Below, piece by piece: positions 44,212 through 44,274 of a DNA stretch of 44,274 bases. Where the stretch lies: assembly GCF_018607995.1 (NCBI RefSeq), contig NZ_JABBAL010000002.1:67733-112006 (forward strand), given 5' to 3'. The notes beneath the pieces are model-generated. The model searched no databases. It was given only the letters and a program-made list of their open reading frames with translations, and was not told where the DNA came from. Within the stretch, counting starts at the first letter, position 1, and every line of letters begins with the position of its first letter. The position numbers and the translations under genes are program-made. This stretch comes from Planktotalea sp. (GTDB taxonomy: Bacteria > Pseudomonadota > Alphaproteobacteria > Rhodobacterales > Rhodobacteraceae).

Positions 44212-44274
44212 CCGTTCACCTGTCCGTCATCATACAGTTTGAGACAGAGAGCGTTTTGACTTTTAGGAGTCACC

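Overview
The window looks like chromosomal DNA from an alphaproteobacterium of the Rhodobacteraceae (Roseobacter-like). The reasons are a class I lysyl-tRNA synthetase, a 1147-residue single-chain pyruvate carboxylase, an NDUFS4-type complex I subunit, and several small secreted families I associate with that group. The species is not identifiable by eye. Intact genes are mostly housekeeping: uvrD, pyc, uvrB, lysK, trxC, ettA, nadD, dacB, lpdA-aceF-aceE, trpA and ychF, plus tRNA-Gly(GCC) and tRNA-Ser(GCT).

Layout. 1-970 holds the edge of a repeat-containing gene, a doubtful small ORF and a dead ACT-domain gene behind uvrD. 982-8270 holds uvrD, an FMN hydroxy-acid dehydrogenase and pyruvate carboxylase. 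8400-10550 holds a frameshifted MAPEG gene, tRNA-Gly, the complex I subunit and a dead TbpB-like lipoprotein. 10616-17660 holds uvrB, small secreted or envelope proteins (some damaged) and a wrecked beta-helix protein. 17721-25900 holds lysK, a TerB-like gene, a dead L,D-transpeptidase, hemolysin III, trxC, ettA, nadD, an EamA transporter and two more dead genes. 26032-28015 holds dacB and a second dead L,D-transpeptidase. 28181-35453 holds the pyruvate dehydrogenase operon with an L-lactate dehydrogenase upstream and conspicuous operator-like repeats. 35490-43376 holds trpA, a VOC protein, ychF, a dead TPR-like gene, an SLC13 permease, a nucleoside hydrolase and tRNA-Ser. 43377 to the end looks like the edge of an integrated element.

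Metabolically, the lactate dehydrogenase makes pyruvate, which AceE/AceF/LpdA convert to acetyl-CoA and pyruvate carboxylase converts to oxaloacetate. This gives a compact pyruvate node.

The main result is the number of broken genes. At least nine loci, and probably eleven, carry in-frame stops (TAA, TAG and TGA all occur) and/or single-base frameshifts, while every core gene between them is intact. In one L,D-transpeptidase the expected catalytic His is replaced, and in the other the residues around the catalytic Cys are lost. This argues for real decay of accessory functions, not sequencing error or stop-codon recoding. I saw no complete new multi-gene system. The best candidates for undescribed biology are the paired operator in front of aceE, the tRNA-Ser element boundary, and several unrecognised envelope or cytosolic families.
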